DNA of 64,000 nucleotides from Morinoia aosen. Taxonomy: Eukaryota; Arthropoda; Malacostraca; Amphipoda; Talitridae. Every line of letters begins with the position of its first letter. Positions within the stretch are counted from its first letter, which is position 1. Location of the stretch: contig CM059562.1 of the NCBI GenBank assembly GCA_030386875.1, positions 66,400,201 to 66,464,200 on the forward strand, in the 5' to 3' direction. A program made the position numbers and the translations under genes. Positions 13,798-26,300 of the stretch are shown here, in pieces. Below the pieces are notes generated by a model that saw nothing but the letters and a program-made list of their open reading frames with translations, did no database searches and had not been told where the DNA came from.

Positions 13798-15634
13798 AAT
13801 TACATTAGTGAATTTGTTCGAAAGAATGTTTAATTGTTTCATCTTCACTAGAAGTGGAGCTGTGAGAGTGTTAATTAGCACGAAGATTTTTTCAGATTAA
13901 AATGAAGTAGTTTCATATCGAAAAATGAGCAGTTTGTGGGAAAATAAGAGAACTGAATCTATATATTGCTTTTGCTAAATTGACCATTACAGTGAGAAAT
14001 TTCTGTCTCTTTGTCTGGTCATTTCTGTATCTAACTCAAGAAAATTCTCTATGGAGCAAGCAATTTATATCAGTTGAGACAAAATTAAAATGAATATTCA
14101 GTGACTGAACTTCGTTGATCACGATGTATTTAAAATTTAGATATTTATATTCTGCTGGTGACACTGACCCATTTTAGCTTAATCAATGAGCACAATTTGA
14201 ATTTAGATGTATTCCCCAACTCAACGTGAGAACTCAAACCAGTTTTCAAGAACTCTCGTCCCTTATTGTATTTTAATAAAGTGAAGTGAAGTGCATGAAG
14301 GTTTTGTGCTTAATTTGATGGCAGACTGGGCGTTAACAACACGATGAAAGACTCACTGGCAAGTCTCCATAGACGGCCTCTTTCTGATGATATCACTATA
14401 AAAAAATGACAATACAGTGATTCAGCCTGTGCGGAGCAGAAAGGATCAGACGTCACTGACCAGGATGCTGGTCAGAGAGATCCTGTCTATCTGTTGGCCT
14501 TTTCACTATATCTGTGGGATGGGTGGCTCTAGCTATTGTACGTCTCTTATACGTGCTATTTGCCTAACCTCGACTAAACCGATTTCAGAGATGTGCATTT
14601 GAAAGTTGTCGCTACGACCCTACTGGTGCCTTTTTCATCAGGACGGTTATGAAATTCACATTAGTTTTAATACCATGCTGTAAAGAAGGATAACAACATG
14701 GTCCCTGCACAGCAAAATGTATTAGCAATATGCGGGAAATTCTTCAGTTGAAGGATTTAAATCAGCTCAGTTGTGCTTCGTAACTGGAATAAAATGGAGC
14801 GTGTGCCATTGATCAGATTCACAGAAACGAATTTCGATGTCAAATACGTATTCTTTACTCGGCTATTTCTGTAAATCGCTAACATTTTCAAGATCGATAT
14901 ATTAAAACTCACACTACTCCAAAACAGGTTATGCGGGTTAGGTGAAAATTGTAAGAACTTCAAAATTTGGCTTTTAAAACTGATGTTCAAAAATATAGCA
15001 ACAATCGTCGAAAGATATTCGCGTTTGATAGTATTTACCAATGTTGTATCCCGTCTAGTAGTGATGGCACGCCAAAATGTAGGTTTCCTAATGATTCATA
15101 GGGAAAAATTGCTGAAATACAACGCTGTATTAAATAGCGTTTTTAATAATACATTTCTCATTTTTTCACAGGAAATTCTTCATCCAAATTATGTCAGCAG
15201 ACTCATAAATGTCAGCAGTCGATTTCGTAAGAGGAAGCTTCAAGCTACACATTTAGGAAAATAAATGTGTCGGAAAATGCTTCAATACCAGAGTATTCTC
15301 TTGACATAAACCCCGTGTGCATATCTCGTATGTTTTTTCTTGAACGAAACATGTTCTGGTTTCACTATTCACGAGTGAAGACTCAAGAGCAAGAATATGG
15401 TATATTTTGAAAGGTATTCGCCCATGACACTCTCGGAAAGTTCACGCTCTGGACACCATATTTGTAACAGAGATACTAATCAAACTAATGTTGTTTCGCT
15501 AGTAACACAAAACGTGCAAATTCGTGCGCTGTCAACACGACAACCTCAAGCTACATGAACTGTTGCACAACTTGATTAAAGTTAATCTTTTCAAGTACTT
15601 GTGAGCTGAGACTGCACGCTAGGCCCGCCCTCAC
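13798..15634. other. AT-rich stretch with no gene recognised
   Basis: Frames of 93-94 codons overlap on opposite strands at 14757-15264 and match nothing known. A strong pyrimidine tract with acceptor ends at about 15172 and is followed by 30 open codons to a TAA, but no donor-linked partner was found. Nothing else is supported. Confidence 0.4.
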
Positions 15635-15682
15635 CTGTGGAGTCCTGACCTGAAGTCCACCTGTCACCAGAAGCGTCTTCAT
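15635..15682 (-). CDS. Candidate 48-nt internal exon
   Basis: On the minus strand a pyrimidine-rich acceptor (atttcttgcag) is followed by 48 nt and a consensus donor (CAG|GTGAGG). Two frames are open: one starts with ATG (MKTLLVTGGLQVRTPQ), the other is hydrophilic (EDASGDRWTSGQDST) and also continues past the donor. Third-position GC does not choose between them. No family was recognised and no partner exon was found. Splice-like motifs this good arise by chance in 64 kb, so this is only a candidate. Confidence 0.2.
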
Positions 15683-15689
15683 CTGCAAG

Positions 15690-16289
15690 AAATTTATATT
15701 TTTTTAAACAGTTATTTCAAAACCAGTGAAAACGTATCCAAAAGCGTAAGTATTGTTCTCGAAACGAGTAATATTTTTCCAGTAAATAAGCAAATACTGA
15801 TTTTGTTTTGGGATGAGACGTTTTTCCTATGGATTGCAAATGTAAACTAGTTCTTCAGAATGAGACAAGAACGTACAGCAACACAAAACTAACTGAGCAC
15901 CTGGAAACTGGATATGTGAAAGGTGCCTTTGAATAATATTGAAACTAAAATCAAATTAAAGTTAAACAAACAAGCAGCGAAAAATTTTTATAACTACATG
16001 CATCTAAATAAATGGCAAAAATCTATGTTTGATAAATTCAAAGCGTGCTCTTTATTTTTGAACTGCCATATTCTCAAGTTTCAAACCAATAACATTCATT
16101 ATAGGCAAGAAAGTGTACAAATATCGCGATATGGTAATTGGCAATTAATACCCTTTATTCATCGAAAATTTTTGGAACTGAGTCGAGCCTGTCCACCTCA
16201 ATTATGGAGACTTTTGTTGTCTCGGCGCGTACGCTAATCGACTCATTATTTTACAAACGACTTCAATTTGCTGTATCGTTGTAAAACGG
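15690..16289. other. AT-rich stretch with no gene recognised
   Basis: A 104-codon plus-strand frame (15923-16237) has an AT-driven Asn/Lys/Phe composition and no recognised motif. Confidence 0.4.
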
Positions 16290-16605
16290 CGTGCACAAGC
16301 GCGCCTCCGCATTTTCTAACCGCAGGAATCTGTTTTATCTTCCCCACATGAATCTTTCACAGAATGAGCGTGTCTTTGACAGATCCTTATCACTCTCACG
16401 GTAAAGCCTTTGCTGCCACACCTTGTAAAATATGGGCCGTGGTCGGTCGGGCTCCCGAGGAGATAACGACAGGGTGCCATGCCGTACGACGGTCGGCTAC
16501 ACGATGGCCGGTTTGTGGCGCGCATCCTGGCCATGCGCCGACATCGCGTCAAAAAGCGGCCGTTTCTAACGACTATCCGTCTCCTGGTCATCAAGTTCGC
16601 GTGAT
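16290..16605. other. GC-rich island with overlapping open frames
   Basis: The segment is clearly richer in G, C and CpG than its surroundings, most strongly at 16440-16570. Open frames exist on both strands: minus 16316-16594 (92 codons, Arg/Cys rich), plus 16364-16609 (81 codons), and a shorter plus frame including VARILAMRRHRVKKRP. Third-position GC is about 65-70 % in all of them, so no frame stands out. It could be an exon, a promoter island or an old element; none can be chosen from the sequence. Confidence 0.35.
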
Positions 16606-17266
16606 TTAAACCGATGGAATTTCCATAAAATTATCAAACAAGGAATCCCTATGTACATTTTAGGCGTGAACGTCTTTACGGATGGACATCGCAAAGACAT
16701 CGACATCGGAAATGAACGTCTCTACTGATAGACATCGTAATGCGCGTTCCTGAAGTCAAGCTGTTATACATCGCAGTGGAGTGTCAACTTGTGACGTCAC
16801 TATATGAGTGTTTCCTAACCACGGAATAGCGCGTATCGTGAGTTGAATTGAGCGTGCAACGTTTTTGCATTCTCCCAACAAAAATAAGCATTTAATGAAC
16901 ATTTATCATAATGTTATCAGGAAATTTTCCCTCCTTCAATTACTGGGATAACATTACCGGAAAGATGCAAGACCTTTTTCACTACTGAAAATTTGCCACA
17001 TTGCTGGTAATATTCACGGTAGTTCTGGTAATTACTGGTAATTTGCTGGTAGTTCTCGTTAGGCCTTAAATTTCTATGAATATAATTCAAATGAATATTG
17101 AAATGAAACTTCCATACTGCCAGATGATAATGAAGGTAGGTAAATTTTGACACCCTCAGGACATTATCAAATCAAAAACAACCCCAAAATATAAGCTCCT
17201 CCGGGGCAGCATAACTCATTTATTTGTAACATATCAGCAGTTGCACAGCTAAGAAAGATGGACTTA

Positions 17267-17743
17267 TCAAGCTATCTGTGTCGTCAGCACAACACATCCT
17301 GTAGCGTAAGTTCTTTTAGGCGAACTTATAGTGTCAGCTGCATCGCTACGACGATGCAGATAATTTAACAATCCAGCTCTGGTGCGAGCTCTCTCTATCT
17401 GGCAATGCGTGAAGATCGTAAAGCAAATATCCCCTGGAAAGGAGTTCACACTGAACATTAGGGATGCAATTTTGCACGGCGGCTCAACTCTTATCCGATA
17501 ATCGTCAAACATTGATTGTGAGCGATAATGGGGCACAATGAACACATCCCACAGCGAGCAGAAAAAGGCCTTGAAAAGGGCCATCATAAATAGGGAACAA
17601 AGGAGGGCCTGGCGAGCTGGAACTAAAAGGGAACAACACGTCGTCATAAACACGTCTCTTGTTATAGAGCCCTTCGACACGAACGACTTCATACCTTGGG
17701 TTTCTTCGGTGAGAACGGTTAGCAAATTTGAAAGTCCTTCCAA
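17267..17743 (-). CDS. Unidentified 158-codon open frame
   Basis: This is one of two non-repeat, non-element frames near 160 codons. With a rough stop frequency for this base composition, well under one such frame is expected by chance in 64 kb. The protein has a hydrophobic run at about residues 38-70 (LLVPARQALLCSLFMMALFK and following) that could span a membrane, then a mixed Cys-containing tail. No conserved domain was recognised. An 88-codon plus-strand frame (17538-17804) with a good start context overlaps it, so at least one of the two is a shadow. Confidence 0.2.
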   Translation of the reverse strand: MEGLSNLLTVLTEETQGMKSFVSKGSITRDVFMTTCCSLLVPARQALLCSLFMMALFKAFFCSLWDVFIVPHYRSQSMFDDYRIRVEPPCKIASLMFSVNSFPGDICFTIFTHCQIERARTRAGLLNYLHRRSDAADTISSPKRTYATGCVVLTTQIA

Positions 17744-17809
17744 TAGGCGACGGTTGGTGCAGGCTGAGGTAAGAGCGGTGTATGCCTACATGAGCGCTAG
17801 GTGATGAAG

Positions 17810-19130
17810 CTGCACGTCTGATGCTATGTAGCTAGATAACCATACACACCTCCAATATATAACTTGGGATGAATAATTAATTAATTCACATTCCAGGTCG
17901 CTCAATTTGAAGCCTAGTGATTTCTAATGCTTTACCTGGTTATATTATATTTCAACATTTTAAAATTGTAGCATACTATTACTCAGCTGCAGTAAAATAT
18001 CTGTGCTAGTACAAATTTTCAGTACACATGCTCAGCCTTCGATGATGTATTTTAAATATCCCCTAAACCGGGCCTATCTTTTTACAACCCTTAGAAATTA
18101 TTTTTAGTTTAATCAACTTATGGCTGGATAAAACAGTTTTTGTGCTAATTGTTTTTTTTTTCGTTCGGTGAAGCATCGCTTAGCGAACGCCCGTCGTACA
18201 GCTCTGAATAGCTGCGAGAAGCCAAGATTTAACTTTGGCTAAGCTCTCTCGGTGCATCTTTTCATAGGACTTCTCATCCCCTAACACCTACCGCCATTCA
18301 TTCTCTACACGGGAACCTTTTGATCCCGAGCCTTTTCAGTGAATGGCCGACACCTAAAGACAGATTTATTACATGTTACGGATTATTAAATACAAATCTA
18401 AACAGATGTCTCCCTCCTATGACTGCTGTCGTCTATTGTTAGCGAACTAATGCCCTCACTAAATGTTTTCACTTCATTGGAAACGCTTTGAAACTTGCAT
18501 GCGCAAAGTAATAATATATTCAAAGTCCAACGCCGTGGGCTACACGTAAACATATTAAATTTATTTCAAGAAAACTAATGCTTCCGGAAACGAGAAGGCA
18601 AAACAGGGCAATATAGAGCACATTCAGGTGTGCGAGGGCTCTGATATTCCAACTTGAAAAATTTTGACCCTAATCCTCTAGTCTGAATTCTTTCCAACGC
18701 CTTCATTGATTCAGCTTAAAAGTCATATATTTGAAAAAGATTGCAAAATTTTTCATCTTTAATTTATTTAAAATTAAGTTCTGTGATTAAATAATGAATG
18801 ATATCGTTTGGTGTTCTATATCTTGTATAATTAGTTTTATTCTGTGCGTCTTCGAAATAGCTCCTGGCACGCCAATAATGAGAACAACATCCAGAAAGAG
18901 CTGAGGCCTTACATCTTTGATGATGAGCGTTATTCTGCTATGTATAACTTGGTTATTTGAAGCTTTGGTACTCATCTGAATAGAAAAAGTCCATAAAGCA
19001 CAAACTGCAAAATTATAATCAAAGTTTATACCGTAGAGATCTTCACAAAACATATGACTTGGTACGAGGTTTTAAGGATCACATATAAATTTCGCAAAAA
19101 AAAATATTTTGAAAAAGCGGACACGGACCA
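17810..19130. other. AT-rich stretch with no gene recognised
   Basis: Only one frame above 80 codons is present (18787-19053, minus), with no recognised motif. A moderately GC-rich patch at 18175-18330 has no clear frame. Confidence 0.4.
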
Positions 19131-19134
19131 GGAA

Positions 19135-19765
19135 CGATACAGAGCTGCCACCACACAGAGACTCTCCTACGTACTGGAGTGGGGGATACACATCTGCCAC
19201 CACACAGAGACGCTCCCAGGTCCTTGAGTGGGGGATGCAGAGCTGCCACCACACAGAGCGGCTCCCAGGTACTGGAGTGGGGGATACAGAGCTGCCACCA
19301 CATAGAGACGCACCCAGGTACTGGAGTGGGGGATGCAGAGCTGCCACCACACAGAGCGGCTCCCAGGTTCTGGAGTGGGGGATACAGAGCTGGCAGCACA
19401 TAGAGACGCACCCAGGTACTGGAGTGGGGGATACAGAGCTGCCACCAAACAGAGCGGCTCCCTGGTACTGGAGTGGGGGATACAGAGCTGCCACCACACA
19501 GAGCAGCACCCAGGTACTGGAGTGGGGGATACAGAGCTGCCACCACACAGAGTGGCTCCCAGGTACTGGAGTGGAGGATACAGAGCTCCCACCACACAGA
19601 GCGTCTCCCAGGTACTGGAGCAGAGCTGCCACCACACAGAGCAGCACCCAGGTACTGGAGTGGGGGATACAGAGCTGCCATCACACAGAGCAGCACCCAG
19701 GTACTGGAGTGGGGGATACTGAGCTGCCACCACACAGGACGCACCCAGGTACTAGAGAGGGAGAT
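19135..19765. repeat. 49-bp GC-rich minisatellite, about 13 units
   Basis: The word ctgccaccacacagag recurs at 49-bp steps (19145, 19194, 19243, 19292, 19341 and onward to 19724). One 40-bp unit near 19586-19626 lacks nine bases (the tgggggata segment). Because 49 leaves remainder 1 on division by 3 and the unit lacks stops in every phase, overlapping frames of up to 256 codons (+) and 221 codons (-) run through the array on both strands. They encode the same unit in rotating phase and are taken as by-products. The array directly precedes a GC-rich segment with a TATA-like box. Confidence 0.97.
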
Positions 19766-19769
19766 CCAC

Positions 19770-19880
19770 GAGCGCGCGGTTCGCTTTGCAGCAGCAGCGC
19801 GGGGTCCGGAAACGCTGTCGAGGCGGCGGGGCGCCCTGGCTCCTATTTAAGGCGCTGCGGGACTCCTCCATCATCATGAC
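19770..19880 (+). promoter_or_regulatory. Possible core promoter in a GC-rich island
   Basis: About 75 bp of CpG-rich sequence ends in a TATA-like TATTTAAGG (19844-19852). About 25-30 bp further on, TCATCAT (19871-19877) is near an expected start site and approximates the arthropod initiator TCAKTY with a mismatch. The arrangement resembles an insect core promoter pointing right, towards the 159-codon frame starting at 20044. No transcript evidence is available and a chance match is possible. Confidence 0.22.
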
Positions 19881-20043
19881 TTAATTTTCCATTGCAGAAA
19901 AATGAACGAAACACTGTGTGGGAGTAAATTATAATTGATTAAAATCGAAAGATGCTATAGTATGAGACACGGTTCGTTACCTAGTTCTTTGAAAGAAATA
20001 GTTCACCCTAATATGTGTTTTCGAATCAATAAAATGGATTGCT

Positions 20044-20523
20044 GTGTTATTAACGAGGTCTAGTAATGTCTGTACAGTCGCGGCTGTCTTTTGTCATGGC
20101 GTGATGGTTGATTGTGGACTGCTACGAACTATAAACTGGGTGACGTTTTTCCAGGACCTAGGAAAGTCTTTAGGATTCTTTCCGGTATCCTGGAATGGTT
20201 TCAGCGATAGTCGTTTCCCGGAAACTTCTTTCCCCAACTTATTTTATTGGCAATGTTATCTGCGGGTATCTCTACATTTTACGAAATTGATCCTAACGAA
20301 ACTATTCCCTAAAATGTTTTCTGGGATTCAATTTGGGAATGCTACGGCTGAAATCATTTCCACTTCTTCGACGAATAATTTGTTTGATATGTGTATCTTT
20401 ACATCTTTAAGAACGTGTTGTAAGGAATTTTTGTTTAAATTTTATTTAGTTCATCGCATTTTTAATAAAGTCATCACGAGCCTTCGAGAGTTCTTCGTAC
20501 AAATTTGTTATCGTTACAATTAG
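20044..20523 (+). CDS. Unidentified 159-codon open frame
   Basis: The frame encodes a Phe-, Leu- and Ser-rich protein with several Cys, no recognised domain and no typical signal-peptide layout. Its length exceeds what a simple stop-frequency estimate predicts for this composition. It lies about 170 bp downstream of the TATA-like element and the 49-bp array. Codon choice is AT-rich like the surrounding DNA, which argues against a conserved gene. It may be chance, an orphan gene or part of an unrecognised element. Confidence 0.2.
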   Translation: MLLTRSSNVCTVAAVFCHGVMVDCGLLRTINWVTFFQDLGKSLGFFPVSWNGFSDSRFPETSFPNLFYWQCYLRVSLHFTKLILTKLFPKMFSGIQFGNATAEIISTSSTNNLFDMCIFTSLRTCCKEFLFKFYLVHRIFNKVITSLREFFVQICYRYN

Positions 20524-20529
20524 TGGAAA

Positions 20530-23090
20530 AAGGATATCACTGAGGTGCCTATTTTCAAAGACTCTAATAATTCAAAATAGAAGAATGAAAAAGGCTTTCA
20601 AAGTCCATCACCAGGATGGGAAAATCCATTCCTATTGGAAAATTTGCAGCGTTTGGTACCCAAATTTAATATTTTCAAGGTACTCCAAGTTTAGGAAAGG
20701 CGAGATTTATGCCAAAATGACCAATTCCCCTCAACGTTTCAATTAAATAAGATGACTATTCTATTATATTTGCGGGCGTAACGAGGTTCCTTTTTAAAAT
20801 TTTGTTGTTACTTGGCAGCTTATCAATTTGGTCTTATTTTTTTTGTCAACACTAAAACTTGAGGGCTTCTAAAATTTTCACGTCAATTTTTCACTAAAAA
20901 TTAAATGGTTTAAAAATTTGTGTTACACCTAACTTATTGTGAGATATATCAATTGAAATAACCTATTCGTGAAACGTTTTATTATTTGCTGGTCAGATTT
21001 CTCTAGTTCATGTGCTTAAAATATTGGTGAGTCGAGAGACTCACAGAGATAAATTTCATTGACTGTTTAATAAGGCTGGAAATTATACCTTACCAACTGC
21101 AATGAAAAGAAAGGTTATGGAAGTAGCGAGCAAAAAGGAGGTAGTTCATCAAGTGATTTCCACGGTAAAATTATGACTGGTCACAATTAATGGTTCGCGC
21201 ATTTTGTAGAGCAAAATTTAGCCCGATATTTATTAGAATCGTTGCGAAACGCGTCATATTTTGAACCAAATGAGACCAAGACCAGGCCTCACTCTGCAAA
21301 ACTAACCAAATATTTACTTTAAGGTCTGTCGAATTGATATCTTGGGAACTTAGAAGCCCGATTCCTTAACTTGCTATTATGTTGTAATTGCATTACTTGA
21401 ATATAGTTAGCGTTTTCTTTTGTCAACATCGTGATCATTGACTTTCGCCATTATAGAGGACACTTTAAGTGATGTGGATGATTTCACTTCGCTGATGTAT
21501 TCCACTGCGAATTTTATACTCAAAATGAATGCAAGAAAAAGCCTCATCTATCAACATACACTGACCAATTCCAGAAAGATTTTGAATCAATCCATTACGA
21601 TCAGAAGGGTATTCCGTCTTTGAGATTTGTAAGCCAAAATTGACCAGTAACAAATTTTTGTCATTTTTGTTGAGAGTTGTTCGATTTCGCGATTGTCGAA
21701 TACGAAGTAAGCTGTTTGTAGCGCTATTGAACAAGTTCATTTCTCATCTATCCAGGTCACGAGGACACACTCAGTTTCAGTGTTTTACCGTTCGTCGAAG
21801 TAATCTCAAAAAAAAAGCCATCTTCTTCATTTCTTACAAGCAAACCTCCTTATGAGGCATCAGCCAAACGTACTCTAGGCTACTCATGAGTACTCTTCTT
21901 GTCAATCGTTAAATACTCTTTACTTTACTCCTCGGTTGAAATTTAATTTATGTCAGAATGTTTTTCGCAATTCTCTCTGAATTTCATCACGGTTTTTCTG
22001 CGGAGATTTCAACACGTTTTGAAGTTCTTACCAGTTGCTCCTTAATAATAGGGACTGCACTGCCAGGGAATTTCAAACTCTTATATAAGCCTCAGAACAC
22101 ACGGTATGCATAAAGGTTTTATAAATTCAACGCAGATTTAGATGTATTTTCCATTGATTGTGAAGGTATTTGGAAATTGATATTATTCTCGCAATGTATA
22201 TTTTTTAATAAAAAGCAACGCATACATTAATAATTGTCATGGTTGTGACAAAAAACTTTTTAACATAGGTCTCATGTGTCTTCAGTACGGTGATCCACTC
22301 TTTGATACATGTTTTTATAATGCTAACAGGCATGGGGATATTTACGGTTTAATTATGTTAAACCTATATCGCAGTGCAATTTAACACCATGCAAACGAAA
22401 GAATATTATCTCTATGAAATGGAATGATCGAGTAATACTTGCGCATGGGATAGTAATTTTTACCTTCATTCACGATCAACATAAGTAACATAAATTTTGT
22501 ATGCTTATTAGAGCAACAAACTTTCTCACATCCTATTTCCATAGGAAATGTTTACCAGAGATTCATTCAAGAATTCAAAATAGAATGCTCGATTTAAAGA
22601 ATGAAAAGAAGAATCTACAACAATCCATCTGTTTAATTCAGGCTTTTTAATTTGCGTAATTATCATACATTTTACATATTGTTCATACAATAAAAAAGGC
22701 AAAATTTGGCTGGCGCTGATCAGCCAAACTTTAAAATTGCGGCTAATGCATTTTTGAAAAGATTTTAATTCCCTAAATTAACTTAAAGTAAGGTAAATAA
22801 TTTTTCATAAAATTGTATATTCTGAACGAAAAAATTATCCAAAATCGAGATATTAATGATACAGGGTAATTTTATATATGGGGCTAGGATTAATAATTTA
22901 TAACTTCTATATTAATGAATAAAATTTAAAAATAAAGTATTACTGAAGTTCTGAAAAAAAAACTTTTTATTGGATATGTTTGCGACCAAGAGACACAGTC
23001 TGGCATAGAAGCTACACTCAAATGAAAAATGCATGCGTTTTTAGCGTCTCGCAAAAAATGACAAGCTGGACGAAAGAACTTGCAACTCAT
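20530..23090. other. AT-rich stretch with no gene recognised
   Basis: A small perfect hairpin lies at 21027-21044 (arms gtgagtc and gactcac, loop gaga). Frames are short and AT-driven. Sequence just before the transposase remnant (about 22975-23100) may belong to that element but could not be aligned by eye. Confidence 0.4.
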
Positions 23091-23101
23091 ATTCGTGAAA
23101 A

Positions 23102-23301
23102 CTGAAACCCAAGAAGGATTTTTTCCGTTGTGGATACCTTATGGGAAAAGTTTACTGTGAAAACCAACAAATCTTCATCAGTTCAAGGCAATTTGCAAGG
23201 AAGAAATCCAGCGAATTCGATCTGATCTCACCAGCGCCGTAATGAACACCCTTCGTAATCGTGTCGATTTTTGTCTGCACGCAGGGGAGCTCCACATGTA
23301 G
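23102..23301 (+). pseudogene. Mariner-type transposase remnant, C-terminal end
   Basis: Two adjoining frames spell the end of a Tc1/mariner (IS630 superfamily) transposase. First comes PKKDFFRCGYLMGKVYCEN, matching the family pattern P-x-D-F-F-L-W-G-Y-L-K-x-K-V-Y that follows the last catalytic acidic residue. After a shift near 23165 comes KPTNLHQFKAICKEEIQRIR, then LRNRVDFCLHAGELHM and a TAG stop. This matches the family tail of LK-x-x-I-x-x-E-I followed by R-(V/L)-D-x-C-I-x-x-x-G-x-H. The W of the first motif has become C. No catalytic core, terminal inverted repeats or flanking TA duplication could be placed, so it is a short dead fragment. Confidence 0.65.
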
Positions 23302-26300
23302 AATAGTATACTCAAACAGTAATCAGAATTAAACCAGAATACATCAGCGTTTCATGAATGCTGTTTTTAAAATCCATTCATTAACATAGGAGTAACATTT
23401 TTTAGACCTCATATTAAAAAATAACCTTGTTATTCCTATGAACTTTCTGATATCATTAAAACCGAACCGTATGCAGAAAGTTTAAAGGTTCGATATATTC
23501 GGAGACAAATAACAACAACGAGGAGACGAGCTCGAAATTGTGTGGCAAAACTGTCAAAGCCAACCGTATAGCATTTAAAAATTTAAACGAGATCAATGAA
23601 TTTCAGTAGTTCAGCCCTTATAATCCATTCGCAGGGTTAATGAAGGCTGGGTTAAGGTATTTCATTTATAATACATTAATGAAGGCTGAAGATAATAATT
23701 CTCTGTTGATCCAGCCAGTATGAATGCTTCCTACGCGTATCATGCATTGATTGAAATTCGACTCTGCATCACATGATCAACAGTTTTACTGTGAGTGGGA
23801 ACTGTTGGTGATAAAATTGAAAAATTTACCAAAAGTTGTAGAAGCATTTCGAACATGTAATACTGTAGATTATTTTAGGTCAAGGACTTGTCCAGTAGAT
23901 ACAGAATTTTTGATTTTCACGTTTATAATTAGAATTGTAGAGTTATTTTACTCGAAATTCCACTTATCAATCAGCTCAGGAATTTTGTTCTGTACATTAC
24001 GAAGGATTCCCAGATGTTGATATTTGAGAAAGATTGGAGGCATCGGAATGAATACTCCTGTATAGACATTAACGATGAGGTTATATGAATCTAAGAAAAG
24101 CAGCTCAATTGTACGCAGCTGTAGAATAGCCCTAAGTTCTAGATCAGCTAACAACAATTGCAGAAATTTAATGGCTTTACTCGAAAAACACGATTTTCGA
24201 CATATATCCATTTTTTCAAAATTGTTCTGTATTATCAACAGCATTAAAAAAATGAACTACAAAGTGACTCAATGGCTGAGAGGTATAATTTATTTACGTC
24301 CTTGTCAAAAACGTGAGGTGAATTGGACCTATATGATCGAGCACTTGAAGACGATGTGGGCGTACAAACACTGCTAACAAGCCTAACTCTGAGTGCCTCC
24401 GTTCCCTGAATTTTCGTACATGACCGGCACTACTTCATGCTTAAATTCGTGCTCGTGAATGAACACGCTGCGCAGTGGATTTAGCCATAGCTCAAAGGCT
24501 GTTATCAGGAGCAAAGTTATGTATTCTCAAGCATTGGTTTGCTGGATCAAAGTAAGAGGCTGGTACTTTTTCCACGTTCTAGAAGTAAATTTGACATTAG
24601 CTTTACGTTTTTTTTTTGCAAGTGCCAGACTTACACTCTACTATGATTTGTCCTGATTAAAGACTAAGGAGTGAATGGTTTGATTAATTGGGAGGCAGGC
24701 GTGATACAAAGCAGTTTTACTGTGTCTAATGCTCACCCAATTCATGACGAAATTGGTGTGCATGGCCACTGAGCGAATCCCAGGGTAGATCGCTATTTAC
24801 TGAACTCAACTTCCGATAATGTGAGCGACCAATCAGCTTTCAGCTTCGTAGGAGCACTCGCCCAATTGGGAGGAAGTTTTTGTGGCGACCGTTTGTCTGG
24901 TATTATAATAATAGAGTGAACAGTAATAGCGCTGGTTGTGATATATGAGAAGCAAGCATGTCAGCCAGGTCGGCCTCCCTAAGCTTAGCCTCTGACTCCC
25001 GAAGACCGATTATGCGCCGGACAATGCAGGGAGGCGATCGCCACGGGGTCGGGAGAATATTTTCCGAACTGCGCCTTCTGCTGCTTGCCCCATGTTTTAG
25101 GGTTTGTCTACGGTTGTGGGACCATTATCCTTGCGATATTTGATAGAACATATTTCATCATCAATGTCTAATTGACAGATCTATTCACTCTTAATTTAAT
25201 GTAAAGTTCATTCCATGAATAGGAGTGAGAAGTTTAGGAATTGTCTATAAATAGGTCGATGAGCTTTTTTCACTCAAATGTATAGTAGAGGTATGTTACT
25301 TAGTTGGTTTCTTGTTTTTTTCGCAATTATCACAAGTATATCCGAGTAGTTTGTGGCTGGACACAATATTGATTCCATTATTTATGAAGACACGCTTCTA
25401 GTTACCTAAGGGAAAAGAGGCAGCAGAAAATGCAAGGATTTCATTTGGAAGGCATAATTTTCATGATTTTGAAATTTTTTACTTCGTAGGGCTTAATAAT
25501 TTTAATTTCAGACACTATGAAACCTCTGCATTGATACTAATTTAGCATTCGAATAAAAGAACTCGATTGAAATTTCGTGACTTTACATAGAGTTCTGAAG
25601 ATACCTCGGTTCTTGGTCATTAATTGCGGAAAGAAATCGACAAAGTAAATCACGGTGCTGCATTGTGAAGATGTGAGTCAATCAAAGTTTAGTTTGCAAA
25701 TAAGATTTGTTAACCCCCCAGAGTAAAAAAAAAATACCGCTCTTTTTGAGCCCATCTTGCTTTAAGTGTATGATTTTTCCTTAATTATTATTCTTTCAGA
25801 ACATCATTGCAGTAGGTTGTAAATAAAATAAAAATTGCATAAGTAACTTGAGTATAAAGAGAGCAATATCGTATCAGTGTATAACCACAAAAAAACGTCC
25901 AACTATTCTTCGTTACTGCTAATGTCTTAATATTCACGATCTCACAATATCCATACATTGCATAAACATATACTTCCATTAACTCCTTTAAGGAATTTTA
26001 GGTATATGCTCAAGCAGGTGCAAACCTGCTGGCCATAGATTGTTCAGTTGACAGCAGATTCTAAAACTTCAGCTTCCATTGAGTTTAATTGAAGTCATTA
26101 ATCCGTCAAAACCATCGTCGTCCTTCAATAAAGGCTTCTGAAAGAAGGCTATCGAAATTTTCTAGTCCTTTCAATAGTCTCGCGGAGCGTGGAAATCACT
26201 CCTAGCACGAGGTGAATTTTTTACGCCTCTGATCATGCAGAGTCACTGAGATGGTTGTAATCACCAGCCTCTCATGTAGAACCAATCGCAATTTTCGTGC

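Noticed and set aside
16300-16480. PIF/Harbinger transposase C-terminus (NLSQNERVFDRSLSLSR)
   Set aside because: The short block resembles NL-x4-RVFN-x-RLS-x-AR, but the expected V-E-N-x-F-G-I-L continuation is not found in any frame and no catalytic motifs lie upstream.
19079-19879. Overlapping 125-256 codon frames on both strands as genes
   Set aside because: They encode the same 49-bp unit in rotating phase and exist on both strands at once, so they follow from the repeat.
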